Origin: Sordaria brevicollis
Taxonomy: Eukaryota; Ascomycota; Sordariomycetes; Sordariales; Sordariaceae
Direction of reading: 5' to 3'
Assembly: GCA_033439795.1 (NCBI GenBank)
Contig: JAUTDP010000016.1
Coordinates: 186,001-250,000, forward strand
DNA: 64,000 nt
Within the stretch, counting starts at the first letter, position 1. The number at the start of each line of letters is the position of its first letter. Of the stretch, positions 10,601-23,800 are shown in pieces. Below the pieces are notes generated by a model, which was not told the origin of the DNA, did no database searches, and worked only from the letters and a program-made list of their open reading frames with translations. The position numbers were made by a program, and so were the translations under genes.

Positions 10601-13600
10601 ACTATAGCGTTAATAATTATAATAAATCCCTTACCTTAAAATAACGTAATAACTTCGGATTATAAGGGTAATAGGTAATAATCGGGTATAATAATTTCAT
10701 TTAAAATTCGAAAGTTAATTACTATTCGGCCTTTCTACTAGCCCTTCGCCGTACGCTATACTATAAATATTAAATATATAAATAAGGTTGCCCGGTTTAC
10801 TTAATCTATTTTACTTTATTTATAAAATATTCCGAATATTTAATCTAATACTTCCCGGTCCTTCTTACTTAAAGGGTAAAATTATATATAAATACGCTAA
10901 TTCTATTATCCTTCCATTAATAGGATATATATTATATCCTCTTTATTTATATTAATTATACCGCTTTCTTTTTAAATCGTAGGGTATTTATTAATTAATT
11001 CTTTTATTTTCTTTATTAGCTTTAAGTTTTACGTATATATATAAATTCCATATTTAATAACTATCTCGGGTAAATTAGCGGACGGTTTAAAATTTAATAT
11101 AGAATATTTATTTTTCGTCTATAATTTATATTCCTCCGATTAATTATCCTCGTTAATAAGGGCATCCTCCTTCGGGGTTCGGCTAACGGTTACTTTAATT
11201 ATAATTATTAAATCGAATTTATAGAGTTCGTTAAAAATAATTTATTTTAATTTAACTTATCCGTTAAGAAATTTTTCTATTTCCTAAATTATTGTTTCGG
11301 GGTCTTCTACTATTAATTCGTTAAAAATTTCTTCGTTTATTATATCTTTAATATACGTATATTTATTTTTTTCGACGATATTAAAAACCCTAATTATAAA
11401 AGTTTCGAATTCAATATTTAACGCTATTAAAATTTACTTTTCCTATATAATTATATTTACAATTATCCCTTTTATTAATATAATATACCCGTTATCGGTA
11501 ACTTCCAATATATTAACGATATAGAATTTCCGCGGGATTATAACGATTCTTTTAATTATATTATTAACGAATATAATAATTAAGGTTTTAAAATTAATAA
11601 TAATATTAATTATTTATATATATTTAGAATTAAATATAAAATTACGACCCTTTGGGAATTCTTTGAAATCTATTGGAATATACCCCGATTATTTTAATAA
11701 TAATATAATTTTCGCCCGAATAATTACCTTACGGGTATATAATTTAATATTATCCTAAATTACGAAATTTATATAAAAATTATTTAAATTTAAGAAAATA
11801 ATAATTTTTAATTTATAATCCGTATTAATTAATTAAAAATATAGGAAATTATTCCCGAATAAAATATTAAGTTCGAATTCGTTTATTATTTATCCTCCTT
11901 TTTTAAATTTTATAAGGGTTAAATAACCGTCCTTATTATAATTTTCTAAATAAATTTCGAATATAACCTATTCTATAATTTTAATTAACTTCCCTCCTAT
12001 ATTATAAACTTTAATATATCGTATTTCGGTTAAATATTAGAATTTATTTAAAAAAGGTCTACCGATTAAAGTACAACCGGTTCCTAAATCTATATAAACC
12101 TTAATAGGATTACCGTATAGGGAGGTATATATATTTACACGTATATACGTAAAATTAAATATAGGGCTATTATCGATTTCGGTTATTATTATATATAAAG
12201 CTTCTTTAAGAATTAGTAATTTATTTAAGCGGGTTACTATTAATTTAGGGCTTATTCGTAGAATTAACCGCGGTTTTTAGCCGGCTAGGATACCTTTTTA
12301 TACAAATTTATAAGATTTTAAGTAATAGAATAATACGTTTTATAATTATAAGAATTTTCAGTAATAATTATAGATTCGTTATTTAAACGCTAGCGGGGAA
12401 GGGGTACGAAACTTTTCGGCTTTAATAGCTTTAAAGGGTCTATATATTTTCTTATATTCCCTTCTCTTTATAGCAATTTGGATATTCTTATAATATTTCT
12501 TATATTATTTAATCGCATTTATTATTAAATAAATAATTTCGATATTTAAATCCGACGATTCGTCTTCCGTCTTTCTAGCTTCGTCGATATAATTTACTTA
12601 ATAAATCCGTTAATTATAATTTAAATTTCGGTTTTAATTACAGTTAGGGTTATAATTTTAATTGCAATTATAATTACAATTTTAATTATAATTACGGTCG
12701 CGGTCCCGGTTTTATTCCCTATCGTAATTACAATTTTAATCTTCTCTTTATTCTAAATATAAGCGATTATTAAATTTATATTAATTATTATAAAAGTGGG
12801 ACGAATTATAACAATTATTATTTCTAGTAATTTATCGGGCAAAAGTAATTAAAATTGCGTTCGATTTTATAATCTTTACTATATAACTTTATAACGTTTC
12901 GGTTTCGAACAGGGCGCGTAAATATTATTTAATATAAAAATCGAAATTTAATTAAATTTATATTATTATATTATACTAATTAAACGAATTATATTTATTT
13001 ATAATATTTATAATTTTTACGTTCCGAAATTACTTTTAAATATATTAAATAAAGGTATTTAAATTATTTATAATAGAATTAATAATAAAATATCCCTTAT
13101 TAAACTTCTAGGTTACTAATAATAAGTACGGTTTAAATTTATCAACGAATTGTTTTAATAAAATATAAATATTATCGAATTTTTATTTATATTAAACCTC
13201 TTTATTTACTTTAATAATTTACTATATTTTAATAACGTTTTTTAATAGGGTATAAAATAAGCGACCTATTTATTGGCTTATTCTATTTTCGGCTCCTCCG
13301 TTAACGAACGAAAGAATTTATTTCTAAAAGGTATAAACGTCGGTATACGTATTTCCCTTAGGGTCGGCAATAACGCTTATATTATTGGGGTCCTTAACGT
13401 TAGGATTAAATATACCAACTTCTTCGCGCTTAATTTTATAATATTTTTTATTTAAATTATTAAATCTGAATTTAGAATTATTTCGCTTAGGTTTATAGCG
13501 ACGTAATATATTATTATGTAAATAATTACTATAATTATAATTATTTCCCCTACTATTACCTCTTAAATTACTTCCGGGGTAAATTAATTTAATTTTAAAT

Positions 13601-13695
13601 AGTTTTTATTTTAAATTTTTATCCTCTTCATATTTAAATTTCTAATTAATTAATTATATTTTAAACGAAGGGTCCTTAATATAAATCTATTATTT
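7650..13695 (-). pseudogene. LTR1 gag-pol remnant (capsid, zinc finger, protease, RT, RNase H, integrase)
   Basis: Read on the minus strand with RIP stops at many Gln/Trp positions. Near 13.45 kb is a capsid-type motif (EVGIFNPNVKD, then TDVYTFRNKF) typical of fungal gypsy Gag. Near 12.4-12.3 kb lies a C-x2-C...H-x3-C finger with its Cys/His codons changed to Tyr. Reverse transcriptase lies around 10.4 kb: the YIDD box reads YINNIIIFS at about 10.40-10.43 kb, followed by a YPNVELLG motif. RNase H and integrase follow toward 7.7 kb, including an HHCC-type zinc region around 9.1-9.2 kb. Domain order is that of Ty3/gypsy elements. It cannot encode a working protein. The capsid end stops abruptly at 13.70 kb, where the inserted rolling-circle element begins. 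Confidence 0.82.
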
Positions 13696-13701
13696 ATTTA
13701 T

Positions 13702-13713
13702 TGAAACGCCCTT
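13702..13713 (+). repeat. 5' terminal inverted repeat of the rolling-circle element
   Basis: TGAAACGCCCTT, matched perfectly in inverse orientation at 33244-33255. It opens a segment of about 250 bp that has largely escaped RIP. Confidence 0.7.
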
Positions 13714-13739
13714 GCTACACGTTGAGGAGCATGTGGTGC

Positions 13740-13990
13740 CCCCCCCCCCCCCCCCCACATCCCCCACCCACACCAAAAGTCGTACGGTCCCGGGGGGGGA
13801 CCCTATACGACGAAACGGAAAGCGCGGCGTTTCTATCTATAACCGCTCAAAATACATTTAATTCCACGTACGCCAAGCCGTACACAAACCAGAACTAAAC
13901 TAATTAAAATATAATCCCAACCCACCAAGACACTATAACAATTCTATCCCGAATTGTATCAAACATTTCCAATACTTCAAACGATTATAT
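13740..13990. other. Low-RIP left end of the rolling-circle element with a C-rich tract
   Basis: A run of C (about 19 nt from 13739), a short CCCACCCACACC segment, then CGGTCCCGGGGGGGGACC, followed by sequence keeping CA and TG dinucleotides up to about 13.98 kb. It contrasts sharply with both neighbours. The 65-residue frame here is not protein-like. Confidence 0.6.
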
Positions 13991-16900
13991 ATCAATCTAT
14001 AATACGTATATCTAAATACGAAAAATATTATAAAATACGTAAAAATTAAATAAATCCGTTTATAAAATTGTATTTAATTATACCTAAAAACGCGGGTAAT
14101 ATAAAGTTGCGAAGTTATATTACGCGTTTTAATCGATACGACCGTAAATAAATTAATATATTATATTTATTACGATTGCGGTTACGTATAGGAAATTAAA
14201 TAATAAATATTATATAACCGTTAGAAGCGCCGTAATACCTATTAAATTTAATACCCGCTAAATCTATTATATAATTATAAATAATATATTAATTACCGCG
14301 AAGCTAATTTCCGCTAAGGCTAATACTTATTAAGGCTATTATATAACTACCCCGTATTAACCCCGTATACGTAATTTTACCGAATTTATTACCGGTAAAA
14401 TAATTATTTCCGGCAAAATTAACTATACTACTAAACCCTATTACCGCTAACCCTTCCCTTAATAAAATTCGCGTATTATATTACTATTTTACCCTATTTT
14501 ATTACCTTTTATTTTACTACCTTTAATTAATAATATTATTATTAAATTTTATTACTTTTATTATTATTTTTATTAAATAACGTTATATAATATTAAAAAT
14601 TATTTAAATATTATTATATTTATCGATCTTTATATTTTAAATAATTATATATATTATTTATAAAATTATATTTAATTGGGCGATTGGACCGACTGATTAA
14701 TACCTTCCTTAAGCGGTAATTACTATCCGCAATTAATACCTTCCTTTAACGGTAATTACTACCCGCGACTAATACTTTCTATTTAATAGGGGTAATTATT
14801 ACCCGCGACCGCCAACGCCTTCTACCCTATAATACTAATAGAAGAAATTGCGATATTATTTACTTATAACCGCTACCCGCGACCGTTATTTTAAATTAAT
14901 TATTACTTTCTATTTTATTATTACCGCTTTTTATTTCGACCGTTATTTATAAATAAATAAAATAATTACAATGGTAATAAATACGTAATTACGATTATAA
15001 ATACGAATTTTACTATTTAATAATACGCTTATTAGGTATTTATTAATACCTTCTTAAAAAGGTATAAAAATCTCCTTCCCCCCGCCTCTTTCGATTTTTA
15101 ATCTCTCCCTTCTTTATTATATAATTATTTCCCGACTTTTTTTAAAGAAATTATCTCCCAATTTCTTTTAAAAGAAGATTAATCCCCCCCTTTCCTTTTT
15201 TCTTTTCTCCTTTCCCCTCTTTTCTTTTCCTTTCTTCTCTTCCCTCTACGTTATAATTAATTTTTTTCGTTATTATTTTAAACTTCGATTATAATTTATT
15301 CCTATATACCCGGGTTTAATTATTTGCCGCCGGTTTTTCGATTTTTACTACTACTTCGACCTCCCTTAAATTATTTCCCGATTTTTTTTAAAATTTCGGT
15401 TTTAAAACCGTTCGCTATTACCTTATAATAAAATAGAATTAACGCCCGGCTATTCTATGCGAAATTATTTAATTAATAATTAATTTTACCTTCTCCCTTC
15501 CTTTCCCCTTTCCCCTCTTCCCGCGTTAATTTCTATTCTACGATAGCCTAACCTTTTTACGCTAAATTACTAAATTAAATTAAAGTATTTTCGTACTTCC
15601 TATTATTATTAAATATAATATACTCGACCCCCCTATAATCGTTATTATTTTTAATAATTATTTCCCAACTTTTTTTAAAACTTTAAATATTTAGGTCGGC
15701 GTTTTATTTATTATAACGTTCTTCCTTAGAATTAAATAACCGTTACCGCTAACTACGTAAAGGAGAAAATATACGGCGGTTAAATAAAATAAAATTATTA
15801 TCGATTCGGGTATATTTTTTAATTAATTAAAATGGATTTTAATCCCTTTAGTAGTAACGAATAGAGAAATATACTTATTTAGAATTAAATTTAAAAATAT
15901 AATTATTATATTAAAATTAAATTAATATTTATATTTATTATTAAAAATAACCCTTCTAAAATTACTATTATTTATAATATTTATTATAAACGACGTTCCT
16001 TTATAAATTTTCCTTCTTTTTTCCCTCCTATTTCCTTAATTAATTATTAATTATACCCATTTAACGGTAAATCTTTTAAAAAATATATAAATCCTATTAA
16101 TAGAATCTTAATATGCCGTATCGTCCTATTATTTATAAGTAAATAGGAGCCTTTTTTTAAAGTAATTATTCTATAACCCGAACCGAAGGGGGTTATAAGT
16201 ACAATTTAAGCATTATTAATTAAATAACTTTTTTTCTTTATTATAATTATTATATTTTTTAAATTTATAATTAATTTTCTTATACTTTCTAAAATTATTC
16301 TTAATATCGCCGTTACTAAACTAAAAGCTTTCCTATTAATATTATTAATATTAGCCTTCTATTTAACGTTACTAATACCGGTAATAAGAAAAACCCGGCC
16401 GATATTATATTATCTTCCCCGGAAAATAACCGGTCCTATAATTATAATCGTAAACCGCTTATTCAAAATCTTTTCGACCAATCTACCTAATAAGCACCGC
16501 CCGCCTTCTATCTATTCTAACCTCCCGCTACGTAACCTTTCTTTATATTACCCCCTCTTTAATTTATTTAATATACCCGCTACTACCGTTATAATACCGA
16601 AAATTTCGTATTTATATAAGAAATTTTACGTATTAATACTATAATAATTATTAGAGGAGGAGGCGAATTTAATCCTTATATTATTACCCTTTAAGAATTT
16701 AAGGCCAAATAAATTTAATAAACTTAATAACCTATTTAATAACCTATTTAGTAATCTATTTAATAACTTTAACCGGCCTAAAGAACTAGTTTAACCGTTT
16801 AATAGCTTATTTAATAATCTTTCTAGAAATTTCTTTATCGTTTAATTATATTATTATAACCTCAATCCTATAATACTCAATTGCGTCCTATTTCTTACCC

Positions 16901-17493
16901 TCTCTATTTTCGATCTTAGATTCCAAAATTCCAAAATATTTAACGCAAAACTAATATTACCGAGCAAAATATTTAATATAAATTAAGTAATTAATATTTA
17001 TAAATATATTATATTTTAATATTTCCCGTTAAAATATCTTATTAACTATTTTATAATAAGATAACGAAGAGATTACTAAAGCCCGCCGTAAATAGGAATA
17101 TATTTAACGTAATTATTGAGCTCGCTACCGTTATAATAAAAACGTTTCCTCCACCCTATTATTAATTATATTAATCGGTCGGCAATACCCTAATCTTTAA
17201 AATTCCCCCCCAATAACCCGGATAAATTTAATTACCGTTTTTATTATAAAATTATTAATATTATTAATTATAATCCTATTATTAAAATATACCGTTAATA
17301 TAAGGGTAATAATAAATTTATCTACTTAATTTATTATATTATTTAACCGCTTACTAATTATAACCCCGCTACCGGGCAATTATAAAATATATAATATTAA
17401 TAATTGGTTTATTTATCCTAAATATTATTAATCTTATTATATTTTTAACCGTAATCCGGTAATTAAACGGTATATTTTTTACGACGATAATAA
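13990..17493. other. Unassigned RIP-mutated part of the rolling-circle element
   Basis: Repeated variants of CGGTAATTACTACCCGCGACTAATACCTTC occur around 14.69-14.90 kb, a long pyrimidine-rich stretch at 15.06-15.25 kb, and AATAACCTATTT-type repeats near 16.71-16.77 kb. A plus-strand coding remnant may begin at the ATG at 15832 (MDFNPFSSNE) and continue with stops at Gln-like positions to about 17.4 kb. If real it would be an accessory or N-terminal part of the element's protein, on the same strand as the Rep/helicase but separated from it by LTR2. I recognise no domain. Confidence 0.35.
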
Positions 17494-17498
17494 TTAAC

Positions 17499-17804
17499 TA
17501 TCACGGGGCACGAGTAAGCAGTAAGGTACGATATTTATTATTATGCGAGGAATAGGAAATAATCCTGTGCGCCGCGACTATTTTATATAATTACGATATA
17601 GCCAATACGTAGCCCTAATCACGTATATAAATCTAGGTAACGCCGGGACCAAGGTACTAGGGTACTATAGGCACGGTTAATCACGGTCGTCGCAACCATA
17701 GTCGCGTTCTATCTATTAATTCCAATATTATACGTAAATAACTATTATTAATTAATATATATAATACGATTACTTTTATATAGGAATAGGTAATATTTAT
17801 AATA
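17499..17804 (-). repeat. LTR2 3' LTR (left copy)
   Basis: 306 bp. Its outer (left) 200 bp keep more C and G than its inner part. Flanked on the left by TTAAC. Confidence 0.93.
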
Positions 17805-17809
17805 TTACC

Positions 17810-20800
17810 CCCTTTTAAAATAAAGCTCCTTGTTTAAAAATTTTATTCCCGGGTATTTATTTATCTTTTAATTAATTATTATTAAAGTAAATCCCTAAAT
17901 GGGAGCTTACTACGTATTAAGACTCTTTTTTAAAAATTAACCTTCTATTAAATTTCTACTAAATTTAACCCTTCCCCTCGAACTTCTCTTTATTTACAAC
18001 GACCCAAATATTATTTTAAACGTTTATTATCCTCTTCTTATAAACTTTTACTTTCTCCTTATTTATTATTAGTTTTAAAAAGGGTATTATAAGGATGTTT
18101 ATAATATAGTAATTTATTAACGAATAAATTATTATTAATAATATAAATTATAAAAACCCGTATTCGATTCCTATCCGTACCGTTTTAATAATTATTTTCG
18201 TTATTTCTATTAATTATAATATTAAAATATTGTAAATAGAAGGCCGAGGGTATTAAAGGTAATAAGCGAAGGTAGGGGGACGTACGTTGTAATAAATATT
18301 ACGCTATCCCTTATTTTTTAACGACGTTTCGCCGAAAGGTTCGAAATATAAAGGATTCGGGCGGGGCGTATAATTAAAACGGGGGAACCTCCTTTTTTTT
18401 TTTTTTATTATTTTTGTCCATTTTTTTTTTTTTATTTCAATATTATTCAATTTAGCGCTATATTATACTTATCGGTTATCGGCGGCTAGTATAATTAATA
18501 TTAATATTAGTAATGGTATTATTATATTTTTATTACTATTAATGCCGTCCGGAAAGATACCCGTTTTCAACTATTTTTTATACCCTTTTTTTAACGACGG
18601 GTAAAATAAACCCAATTTTAAATATTTTTTATAAAATTACTAAATTAATTCGTAATACCTATTAAAATTAAATGCGGGTTATTAATTGGGGGGATAATAA
18701 TTCTATTTTATTAAATACTTTTATTCCCCTCCTTATTTCTTATAATTTAATGATTTATCGAATTTCTAACGATAGTTTTCCTCAAAATTATTTATTTTAA
18801 TAACCTTTATATTTTTATTAATTTTAATATCTAATATTAATTTTATTTAATTTAATAGTTTTAAAATATAAAATTTTACCCTAAAAATATTAACGACGTA
18901 TATAATTTTTATATTTTTAAGCAAAATTAATTCGATTGTATATAAATTAACCTTTATAATGCGAAAAGGGCCCTTAAAGCGTAGGGTGAATTTATTGTAT
19001 AGTCGGCCAATCGCGTAATTAAATATATCGAATATTATTTTATCCTTTACCTTATATTTAAGAATATTATTACGATAAATGTTAATTATTATTTTGTATT
19101 TCTCTTAGGCCTAAAGGGACGAGGTTTTAACGAAGTTTTATACCTCTTTAAATTTTAAAATTAATTAATTCGCGTTAAAAATTTATTTTTTCTATATATT
19201 TATAACGTTTAGTAATATAAATAATAATAATTCGATACTTATTCGAGGGTAAAAACCGTAATTAGTGAAGAAGGGAGTAACGTTAATTGTAATAAATTTG
19301 AAGTTATTATTTTAGAATTTAGCCAAAGGTAATTAATTTATTTAATTATCCTATACCCAATTAATAAATATCTTAAAGTACTATTCTATTTCCGTATTAA
19401 TCCGCTTAATTTAATTATTAATTTCTTTATAATATAGAATAACTAATTTTAATTTTACGTTTAATTTCTATAAAAAATATAATTAAAAAATTGATATAAA
19501 TTAAACGCCTTTATCCGAAATAATTATATTTAATAAATTATAGAAGGTATAAATTCTATCGATAAACTTTTCGACTAATTCTTTTATTATAAAGCTTTTA
19601 TATAGAATAAAATATTATATTTTTATTAACTTATCGATTACTACTAGGATGTATTAATACTCTACGCCTCTTCTTGCCCGTTCTAATTTAAATAAGGGTA
19701 TAATATAATCGATAAAAATATCTTTCTATAATACGTAGGGGATAGGTAATAATTTTAAAAAGCCGTTAATTAATATTTTAATAGCTTTAATTTTATAGTA
19801 TAGGATATAATTCCTATAATATTAATTTATAACGCTTATTATTCCTAATTATTAATACCGGTATATTAATATTATTATTTTATTTTTACTTAAGTACCTT
19901 CTTTATATTAAAGTATAAATTTAATAAATAAATTCGAATTAAATTTTCTCGTTATTAAATAATATAACCAATTTATTATAAAATATTATTCTATTATTAA
20001 TTAGCCTATATTCTACGAACGGGATCCTAAATTTCTTCTTAAAGTATTTTAGTTAACGAATATTTAAACGAATCGCTATTCGAATATTTATTATAAGGGG
20101 GGAATTAGCGTATACCTAATCGATTAAATTATTTATATAAATTTTTAAACCCTCCTCATTATCCTCTTTTATAATATCTTCGAATTTATAAATTACCAAT
20201 AAGGAACCGTCCTCCGTTATAACGTTTATTGTAAAACCCTCCCTATCCGTATTTATAAAACCGTCTTCTTAAATAAATAATTCTTTATTAAAATATAAGG
20301 GATTAATTAACGGCTTTTCCTTTATTTTAAATTTATTGTCGGTCGCCTTTCGTAGTACGTTTTTTAGCTTTTTGCTTAATATATTTAGTTTTATATTCGT
20401 TGAACTAGGGCGGTATTTAATTATAAAATTAAATTTTGATAAAAGTTCCGACTATTTTATATATTGTAGTATTAATTTTTTTATTATATTAAACGTTTTT
20501 AAATTCTTATAATCTGTAATAATTTCGAATAATTGCGTAAATCCTTCTAATTTTAGCCTTTATTCTTCTAAAGTTTTAATAACGGCGAATAATTTTTTAT
20601 TATAAATATTATAATTATATTTAATTAAGGAATATTTTACCGAAAAATATATTACCAAGTATAAAATACCGTTATATATTTAGGAAAGGGTACTTCCTAT
20701 TATTTAATTTAATATATTAATTTCGATTACTATTAATTTTTCCTAATTATAGATTTTAAGAATTAGTACAGTTGTAAATACCTTCTTTAATACTTCGAAT

Positions 20801-23800
20801 ACTACGTTATATTCTTTAGTTTAATTCTATTCGATATTTTTATTAATTAAATTATATAAGGGTTTCTTTATTTTTAAAAACCTATTAATAAATTTTTAAT
20901 AGAAATTTATAAAACCTAAAAAGCGTTATAATTACTTCTTATTAATAAATACTTCCTATTTAATAATAATATTAACCTTTTCTTAATTTATTTTAATACT
21001 TCCCGGTATAATAATTAAGCCTAAATATTTAGTTCTTTAGGTATAGAATTTATATTTATCGATATCGATTTAAAATCCGGTATTAATTAATTGTTATAAT
21101 ACTTCCCTAACGTATAGAATGTATTCTTTATATATTTTTAAGAAGATTAAAATATCGTCGAAGTACGCCGTTATATAAATATTTAAAATATTATATAGGA
21201 TATTATTAATAAAGTTTTAAGACGACGCTAATATTCTAAATAATCCGAATAAATATATTAATAATTCGTATAAATTAAAATAGGTAATAAATACTATTAA
21301 TTATTCGTACCTTTTTATTATTTTTAATTTATTAAAGGCTGCGATAATATCGACCTTCGTAAACTATTTTATTTTATAAATAATATTGAGTATTTCTTTA
21401 ATTAACGGTAATAGGTATTTATTTTTTAATAAAATTTCGTTAATATTACGGTAATCGACGTAAATTTTAACGCCTCTACCTAATTTTCTTATTAGTAAGA
21501 TTAGAAACGCTATATTTAAGGTTAATAATTTAATAAAACCCTTTATTAAATTGTTATCCAATTATTATTTAATAATTTTTAATTTTTAAAATAATATTAG
21601 CCGTATTTAGGAATATAATAATAAACCTATTCTTAATTTTAATTCGATTTTATAATTATAGGATTAATATTTTAAAATAATATTTACTTATTTAGGGTTT
21701 ACTATATAAAATAGGTTTTTATACTTATTGGGGAAACGTTTTTTAACCTATTCGGGCGTATATTTGGGTCGTGTAGATTTCTCTATAAATTTAGTAATAT
21801 TTTTATTTATAATATTGTAAATACGATTGATATTTATTAAGGGTATAAGTTTATATTCCTTTAATTTTTATTCCTCCTTCGGCTTTTTTTCTAATTCTTC
21901 GGTTATATTTAATTTGTAAATTCTATTAATAAATTCTCGAATTACTTCTCTTAATTGTAAAATATAATTTAGGTCGGGTATTTTTCCTATAGCGTTTATT
22001 TTATAAAAATCGATAAATTCGTAGACCTCTTCGTTTTAAAAGAATTATTTATATAATTCGCCTTTTCCCTATAGGATTTCCCGCTAAGTATTTTCTAATA
22101 ACGTTAGGAGAGTAATTAATATTTTCTTTACTTTCTAATATTCTTTAAAAGTAGTCTAAATAATTACGCTAATTTTTATACCCTTTATTTTTATATTAAA
22201 TATAAAAGTTTTAATATTAATGAATTTAATATTTTTAAAATTTAATATGATTATATTTATAAACGGTTTAAAAGGTTATTGTATTATACGCTTTAATTAT
22301 TTTAATCTTTTTATTATTTAAATACGTCTATTGCCGATTATTTATACCTAAATTTTATAAATATTTAAAATTAATTTTCTTATTAGCCTAAAGGGTTTTT
22401 AAAATAATAATACGTATATTAATATTATTAATACTTTTATTATAATACTTTAATTCCTTTTTAACGTTATTATTATATTCGCCGTTTAATTAAATAAATC
22501 CTCTTCTTTTTTAAATTCGTCTTTAAATTCTTTATTGGAAGAAAAATCGTATAAATTATCCTCTTTATATACTTTGGGAAAGCGGAGGTTATCTTTATGC
22601 GCTTTAGGAAGGTTAATTTTAATTAAATAATATTATATAATATAAGTAAATAAATAAAATTAATTTTAAATTATAGTATTAGTAATTTAATCGATATTAA
22701 GGTTATATTATTATAATTATAATTATTTTAAAATAATTAGGTAATCCTCTGTTAAATTTATTAGGAAAAAATTAATAGTTTTATTATAATTACCGATCTT
22801 TATAGTAATTTTAACGTATTCGTCGATTTATTCTTCAAAATCCCTATCGGTTAAGTATAAAGGCTTTAATTTATTAAATTTCTTATATTTTAAGTAAACC
22901 TTCTAAATAAACGTTCGATTTATAAAAGCTTTCTTAGAGTAGCCGGAATCGATTAAAAATATATATTTTATTTTATTATTACGCTATAAATATTAAAAAT
23001 AAATAAATAAGAGAATTGTATTTTACTTCTTATAAAATTTTAAATTATTTAATTTTAATAATTATTCTTCTTTCTAACTATTTAAAATTTAAATATTAAA
23101 TTTCCGATTCTTTAATACCTCTTTTTTCTTTAATATTTTTAAATACCCTTAACCGCGATTTAAGCCTAGGGTTCGCTATTTCCTTATTAGGCGGGGTTAA
23201 TAAGGGGGTTATAATAGTTAAGGTAGCTAGGGGAGCGGTTAAGGTTTAAATTAGAGCCGGGTTAATAATATTATTTATAGCGTAATTATTAATTTTATTC
23301 TCGCTATTCTTTTTAATAATATCGAAATTTTTACGAATTAATTATTAGCCTTTACCGCCGTAATCGGTAGCGCTATAGTAATCCTTAATTATATATTTAC
23401 TTTTATTACAATTTATATAATTACCTTTATTATAATAAATTTATAAAACGTTTTTATAAATTATAATAAATTTAATACGGTTTAAATTTATAATATTAGA
23501 GTCTTTTTTACTATTATTATTCGAATTATTATTTCTTCCGCCGCTATTATTAATAGATAACGAACCGGTTCCGCAGATTAAAGTAAGCTTATTTTAAACT
23601 CTAGAGATACTTTTATATAAATCGGACTATCCCTTTTAATTATCGCGGGCTAGGATTATAAATTAGTAATTAATCGAATCGGTTATAATTTTAAAAATTT
23701 TATTACAGAATAGACGAATACGGGTAGCTTTATTATAATTATAATAATTAGTTAATAAGATAAATTAAGATTCAAAATTGTTATAATTAATATATTTACC

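Noticed and set aside
13701..13898. 65-residue frame through the poly-C tract
   Set aside because: Dominated by a homopolymer-encoded Pro run; part of a transposon end.
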